Shown: positions 5,563-8,540 of the stretch, one piece after another
Numbering within the stretch: position 1 is the first letter of the stretch
Layout of the letters: the number at the start of each line of letters is the position of its first letter
Assembly: GCA_934307335.1 (NCBI GenBank)
Contig: CAKRCL010000062.1
Location: 1 to 8,540 of the forward strand
Reading direction: 5' to 3'
Length of the DNA: 8,540 nucleotides
Source: an uncultured Dorea sp.
GTDB lineage: Bacteria > Bacillota > Clostridia > Lachnospirales > Lachnospiraceae
Notes under the pieces: generated by a model
Told to the model about the DNA's origin: nothing
The model's database searches: none
Seen by the model: the letters and a program-made list of their open reading frames with translations, nothing else
Translations under genes and position numbers: made by a program

Positions 5563-6424
5563 GCTTGTTCCTTCCTTTCAACTTATACAGGAAATTCTTA
5601 GTCTCCATTTTTCTATTCTGTATATACATCAGTTTTTCACGAAGTTCATCACGTGTAACAGCTCTGTCAAGTACTCCACCTTGCGCCACAGATACTTTTC
5701 CCGTCTCTTCTGACACAACAATGATCAAAGCATCACTGACTTCACTCATTCCAACTGCTGCTCTATGTCTTGTTCCGAGTTCTTTGCTAAGTCCCATATT
5801 ATCTGATAAAGGAAGATAACATGTTGCAGATACAATTCTGTCCCCACGAATGATAATCGCTCCATCATGAAGCGGTGTATTATGCTCAAAAATATTCATA
5901 AGCACCTGCATAGACACAAGACAGTCCATCTTAATTCCGGTACTTTCATATTCCGTCAAATGAATTGCCTGCTCGACAACAATCAACGCTCCCGTCTTGA
6001 CTGCTCCCATATTATACACTGCATCAATAATACTCTCCATCGTGTCTTCGCTGAATCTGCTGCTTTCTTTGTTCGTCTCAAATGGAACAATCGAGCTTAA
6101 GAATTGCTTCTCCCCCAACTTTTCCAAGGCTCTTCGAAGTTCCGGTTGAAACACTACAACTGCTGCTGTAGCCAGTACTGTCACTGAGTTCCTTGCCAGA
6201 AACAAAATCGTGTGCATCTTGAAAATTGCTGCCAGCATCACAAAGATTCCCAACACAACAATTCCTCGCATCAGCATCCAGGCTTTTGTATTAATCAGCC
6301 AGATCGCTATGTGATAAATCAAATATGCCAGTATTAATATTTCCATAATATCTGTCAAATGCACATCCGGAAAATACAACTCTTGACGGGTGGATCCAAA
6401 TATCTGCATAATATACTGTCTCAT
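5540..6424 (-). CDS. cdaA: Diadenylate cyclase CdaA, 294 aa
   Basis: Membrane-bound enzyme that joins two ATP into cyclic di-AMP. About three membrane helices lie at residues 25-45, 50-68 and 73-93, followed by a linker helix and the DisA_N (DAC) catalytic domain, about 115-260. The two catalytic motifs are intact: DGA at 187-189 (in TPLHDGAII) and RHR at 219-221 (in GTRHRAAVG), so the enzyme should be active. B. subtilis CdaA is 273 aa; the extra residues are a basic carboxy-terminal tail (KLKGRNKHEKR). The start is well supported: GGGGGTGA ends 5 nt before the ATG at 6424. It lies 41 bp after the 371-aa membrane protein gene and overlaps ybbR, the usual cdaA-cdaR order. Confidence 0.96.
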   Translation of the reverse strand: MRQYIMQIFGSTRQELYFPDVHLTDIMEILILAYLIYHIAIWLINTKAWMLMRGIVVLGIFVMLAAIFKMHTILFLARNSVTVLATAAVVVFQPELRRALEKLGEKQFLSSIVPFETNKESSRFSEDTMESIIDAVYNMGAVKTGALIVVEQAIHLTEYESTGIKMDCLVSMQVLMNIFEHNTPLHDGAIIIRGDRIVSATCYLPLSDNMGLSKELGTRHRAAVGMSEVSDALIIVVSEETGKVSVAQGGVLDRAVTRDELREKLMYIQNRKMETKNFLYKLKGRNKHEKRTDE

Positions 6425-6465
6425 CCGGTCACCCCCTTTTCTTACAATTAATTACTTACTACCCT

Positions 6466-7581
6466 TTATTTCATATCCGGATCATTTTCAAAGCTTCTTC
6501 TTAAAAGCTCCTGATCCACATCGTCCATCACGTTTTTTCTCTGCGTTGCCGGACGTTTTTTCTTTTTCGTCCCCTGCTGACTTTGATGTGCCTTTTCCTG
6601 AGCCTGTTTTTTTGCCTTCTTTCGCACTTCAGCTGTATCCATGATTTCTGTCTCCTGACGTTCATTGATACGCTTTACGGTTTTCTCCGGTGTAGAAACT
6701 ATAATCTTCGGAACTGCCTTCACATAATAATAGTATTCATCATCTTCATACTGAAGATTCTCACTTCTCGAATAATCTACAGAGAAGAAAAACAACTCTA
6801 AAATCAGTCCGACAATTGCCGCAGCAACACTTCCAACAATCAATGTTGCATAAGATGCATGCACTCCCATTGCCACATCTCCGATTGCTACCACTATAAT
6901 ATTCACAACTGCACCGACTACAACTGCTACATCCCATGCATGAGCAATCGCCTGCTTACGCAATGTGTATACAACCAATGTACAGATTATAAATGCAACA
7001 AGCACAACCCACATCTCTTTATTCTGAAATACCTGTTTTGCATATTTGCCGATATCTCCCATTATACCTTTAAGCTCTCCGCCTTTCATGCCGGAAGCAG
7101 CTTTTTTCATATAAGCCATCATGTAATATACAATTGTTCCACACCCAACTGCTACCATCGAAATCGGTGACAACAGCAGTGCACAAGATATCGGAATAAT
7201 AACCGGTATCTTAAACACAAATGCCAGTGGTGTTAAAAGTACTATAATTGCCATCTTCGGAGTAAAACGGAGATAAAAAATATACATAATTAAAAAAATC
7301 ACAGCCGTCACAATAAATGTGGCAATAGATACAGAATACATATGTATTAAAATAAGCGTTGTCGCTAAAATCACTATGATAATCGGTGGGAAAAATGTAC
7401 AGATAATTGCAAGTGCCAGTGTAACAACCGGTGAAGCAAGCGTTTTCATAAATCCTACATTGCCATTGATAATATAGAATGTCATAACTGCCAGAATAAA
7501 TTGTACTGCTTTGTCTACAACAATTGAATATTTGGAATATAACTCCTGCATTCTTTCTCGTATTACATATAAACTGTCCAT
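6466..7581 (-). CDS. Polytopic membrane protein of unknown function, 371 aa
   Basis: I do not recognise a named family. It has about eight hydrophobic segments (approximately 26-40, 50-64, 65-80, 84-104, 110-131, 133-157, 190-207, 216-266 containing two). A charged loop, KKAASGMKGGELKG with following residues, lies at 159-189. After residue 267 comes a long soluble tail with an acidic-aromatic patch EDDEYYYYVKAVPK (279-292) and a very basic, Gln/Lys-rich end. Asp217, Asp235 and His214 lie within or next to the last membrane segments. It begins at an ATG sharing one base with the previous stop (TAATG), with AAAGGAG 8 nt upstream, so it is probably translated together with the 131-aa protein. 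Position directly before cdaA suggests a role in envelope or osmotic biology linked to c-di-AMP, but that is only context. Confidence 0.85.
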   Translation of the reverse strand: MDSLYVIRERMQELYSKYSIVVDKAVQFILAVMTFYIINGNVGFMKTLASPVVTLALAIICTFFPPIIIVILATTLILIHMYSVSIATFIVTAVIFLIMYIFYLRFTPKMAIIVLLTPLAFVFKIPVIIPISCALLLSPISMVAVGCGTIVYYMMAYMKKAASGMKGGELKGIMGDIGKYAKQVFQNKEMWVVLVAFIICTLVVYTLRKQAIAHAWDVAVVVGAVVNIIVVAIGDVAMGVHASYATLIVGSVAAAIVGLILELFFFSVDYSRSENLQYEDDEYYYYVKAVPKIIVSTPEKTVKRINERQETEIMDTAEVRKKAKKQAQEKAHQSQQGTKKKKRPATQRKNVMDDVDQELLRRSFENDPDMK

Positions 7582-7976
7582 TACTTTGTCTCCTTTTCAT
7601 ACATCTTCAACAGTCTTGTCAAAATATGATTATATCTCTTCACCCGCTGTCTTGCTTCCTGATGCTTCTTATTATACAGATGACTCGCAACTGCAATATA
7701 GACCACCAGAACTACTACATATCCGACAACCGCTGCGAAAATTAATGTGAGTAATAATACAGTTGATGCTTTCTCCATCAGAGTATCCAGTCCTGCTATC
7801 ATCGCTAACATCCAAGCTAATGCATACCCTACTGTTACCCACAAGACAGTATATATTATATGCACCCCGGCATAATCTTTTCTATAATATTCGCTGATTT
7901 TAAAATCTTCTTTTCCCTGAGTCTGATCATACAGAGCAAGTCTCGTCATCAGCTTTACTTTTCGCTCATCTAACAT
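7581..7976 (-). CDS. Small two-helix membrane protein of unknown function, 131 aa
   Basis: Not recognised. Two long hydrophobic segments (about 38-63 and 70-98) are joined by a short turn, GLDTLMEKAS. They lie between a charged amino-terminal region containing DFKISEYYRKDY (24-35) and a basic, probably helical carboxy-terminal tail (102-131). Both ends are likely cytosolic. The start is supported by GAGGTG 5 nt before the ATG at 7976. Its stop overlaps the ATG of the 371-aa membrane protein, so the pair may form one complex (inference). It is 56 bp after comF, with a candidate promoter in that gap. Confidence 0.85.
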   Translation of the reverse strand: MLDERKVKLMTRLALYDQTQGKEDFKISEYYRKDYAGVHIIYTVLWVTVGYALAWMLAMIAGLDTLMEKASTVLLLTLIFAAVVGYVVVLVVYIAVASHLYNKKHQEARQRVKRYNHILTRLLKMYEKETK

Positions 7977-8019
7977 ACATGCACCTCAAAATCCTTTTTA
8001 TCGATGAAACATCATTTTC

Positions 8020-8049
8020 AGTATAACAAATCTCAATAACCTTGTCCAA
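8020..8049 (-). promoter_or_regulatory. Candidate extended -10 promoter for the membrane-protein/cdaA array
   Basis: The minus strand reads TGTTATACT: a five-of-six -10 hexamer at 8020-8025 with a TGn extension at 8026-8028. TTGGAC (8044-8049) lies 18 bp upstream as a weak -35. It overlaps the 3' end of comF and would give transcripts starting near 8013, about 37 nt before the 131-aa gene. This would let the downstream genes be expressed apart from comF. Confidence 0.4.
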
Positions 8050-8540
8050 TACTTATAGTTAAAAAGTAAACTTTTTGAATTCCCATAGATTTGAGGATTT
8101 TCGCCACCTGGTCGATTGTGTTGCCTGTCGTATAGATATCATCTATAATCAATACGCGATGCAAATCTCTCGGCAATCTTTCAGGATCTCCTCCCGGTGC
8201 AAATGCATGTTCCAAATTCTTTTTTCGTCCCTGTGGATCCAATTTTTTCTGATATCCGGTGTAATGGACTCGTTTCACCAAATTTGAAATAACCGGAATG
8301 CCACAGTTTTTTCCAATCTCCTTTGCCAGAAGTTCTGCCTGATTATAGCCACGCTTTCTACGTCTTCTCCTGTGAAGCGGTACCGGCACAAGCGCCTGTG
8401 GTCTCCATCTGCGAATTACTTCTTCATATTGCGCACAGATCTCCACTGCAAAATATTTTGCATAATATCTCTGATTATGATACTTAAGCTGATAAATGGC
8501 GTAATTCACTGGTGGTTTATGAATCCACATGGACACTCCT
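8033..8540 (-). CDS. comF: ComF-family phosphoribosyltransferase-like protein (5' end cut by window)
   Basis: The visible 167+ residues carry the PRPP-binding loop VLIIDDIYTTGNT, the PVPLHRRRRRKRGYNQAELLA block and KLDPQGRKKNLEHAF, all typical of ComF. ComF proteins are usually about 220-240 aa, with an amino-terminal zinc-finger-like Cys motif. Here the visible sequence begins near the conserved NYAIYQLKYHNQRYYAKYF segment, so about 60 residues including the Cys motif should lie beyond 8540. The frame remains open to the window edge. A GTG at 8536 and an ATG at 8530 (preceded by AGGAG) exist, but I take them as internal. ComF aids inward DNA transport in transformation of Gram-positive bacteria; in non-competent species its role is unclear. 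It is the most upstream gene of the visible minus-strand array. Confidence 0.88.
   Translation of the reverse strand, partial: GVSMWIHKPPVNYAIYQLKYHNQRYYAKYFAVEICAQYEEVIRRWRPQALVPVPLHRRRRRKRGYNQAELLAKEIGKNCGIPVISNLVKRVHYTGYQKKLDPQGRKKNLEHAFAPGGDPERLPRDLHRVLIIDDIYTTGNTIDQVAKILKSMGIQKVYFLTISIGQGY

Noticed and set aside
8000..8018. Small stem GATG-TTT-CATC between comF and the 131-aa gene (minus strand)
   Set aside because: Only four base pairs and no T-run directly after it, so it is not a credible terminator.
8530..8536. True start of comF at GTG 8536 or ATG 8530
   Set aside because: AGGAG precedes the ATG, but starting here would remove the usual Cys-motif region, and the frame stays open to the window edge, so the gene is more likely cut by the window.
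1..8540. CRISPR arrays, tRNA or rRNA genes, insertion sequences, prophage ends
   Set aside because: No repeated spacer units, cloverleaf-like sequences, transposase or integrase coding regions or terminal inverted repeats were seen on reading both strands.

Overview
The window looks like a piece of a low-GC Gram-positive chromosome from an anaerobic Clostridia lineage, most likely Lachnospiraceae or a close relative. The reasons are the A+T-rich sequence, strong AGGAGG-type ribosome binding sites, a CdaA/YbbR pair, an HPr with the Firmicutes His15/Ser46 pattern and a Spo0A-type DNA-binding domain. This assignment is an inference from gene content, not a database match.

Layout. Positions 1-47 hold a bidirectional terminator. 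Positions 116-930 hold a divergent pair: a small XRE-type repressor-like protein (minus strand) and a stand-alone Spo0A C-terminal-domain protein without a receiver domain (plus strand). Both have good promoters in the short gap between them, and two 17-nt direct repeats spaced 30 bp lie between and over those promoters. A bidirectional terminator at 952-996 closes this pair against the rest of the window.

From about 8540 down to 1016 everything lies on the minus strand as one closely packed array: comF (cut by the window end), two unrecognised membrane proteins (131 and 371 aa), the diadenylate cyclase gene cdaA, a YbbR-domain (CdaR-like) gene, an HPr-family gene, a DltA-like adenylation enzyme, a fold-type-III PLP decarboxylase-like enzyme, and a small carrier protein. 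Gaps are 57 bp or less, several genes overlap, and no terminator is visible before the one after the carrier gene, so much of the array could be co-transcribed. A candidate extended -10 promoter sits at the end of comF.

How it may work together. CdaA makes c-di-AMP at the membrane and the YbbR protein probably modulates it from outside. The last three genes form a self-consistent thiotemplate module: the adenylation enzyme activates an amino acid, the carrier protein holds it as a phosphopantetheine thioester, and the PLP enzyme could decarboxylate or otherwise modify it free or tethered (compare BtrI/BtrK of butirosin biosynthesis). No condensation, release, MBOAT transfer or phosphopantetheinyl transferase gene is visible, so substrate and product are unknown. 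This module, and its position behind the c-di-AMP genes and HPr, is the best candidate here for an undescribed system. The orphan Spo0A-C/XRE pair is the second.
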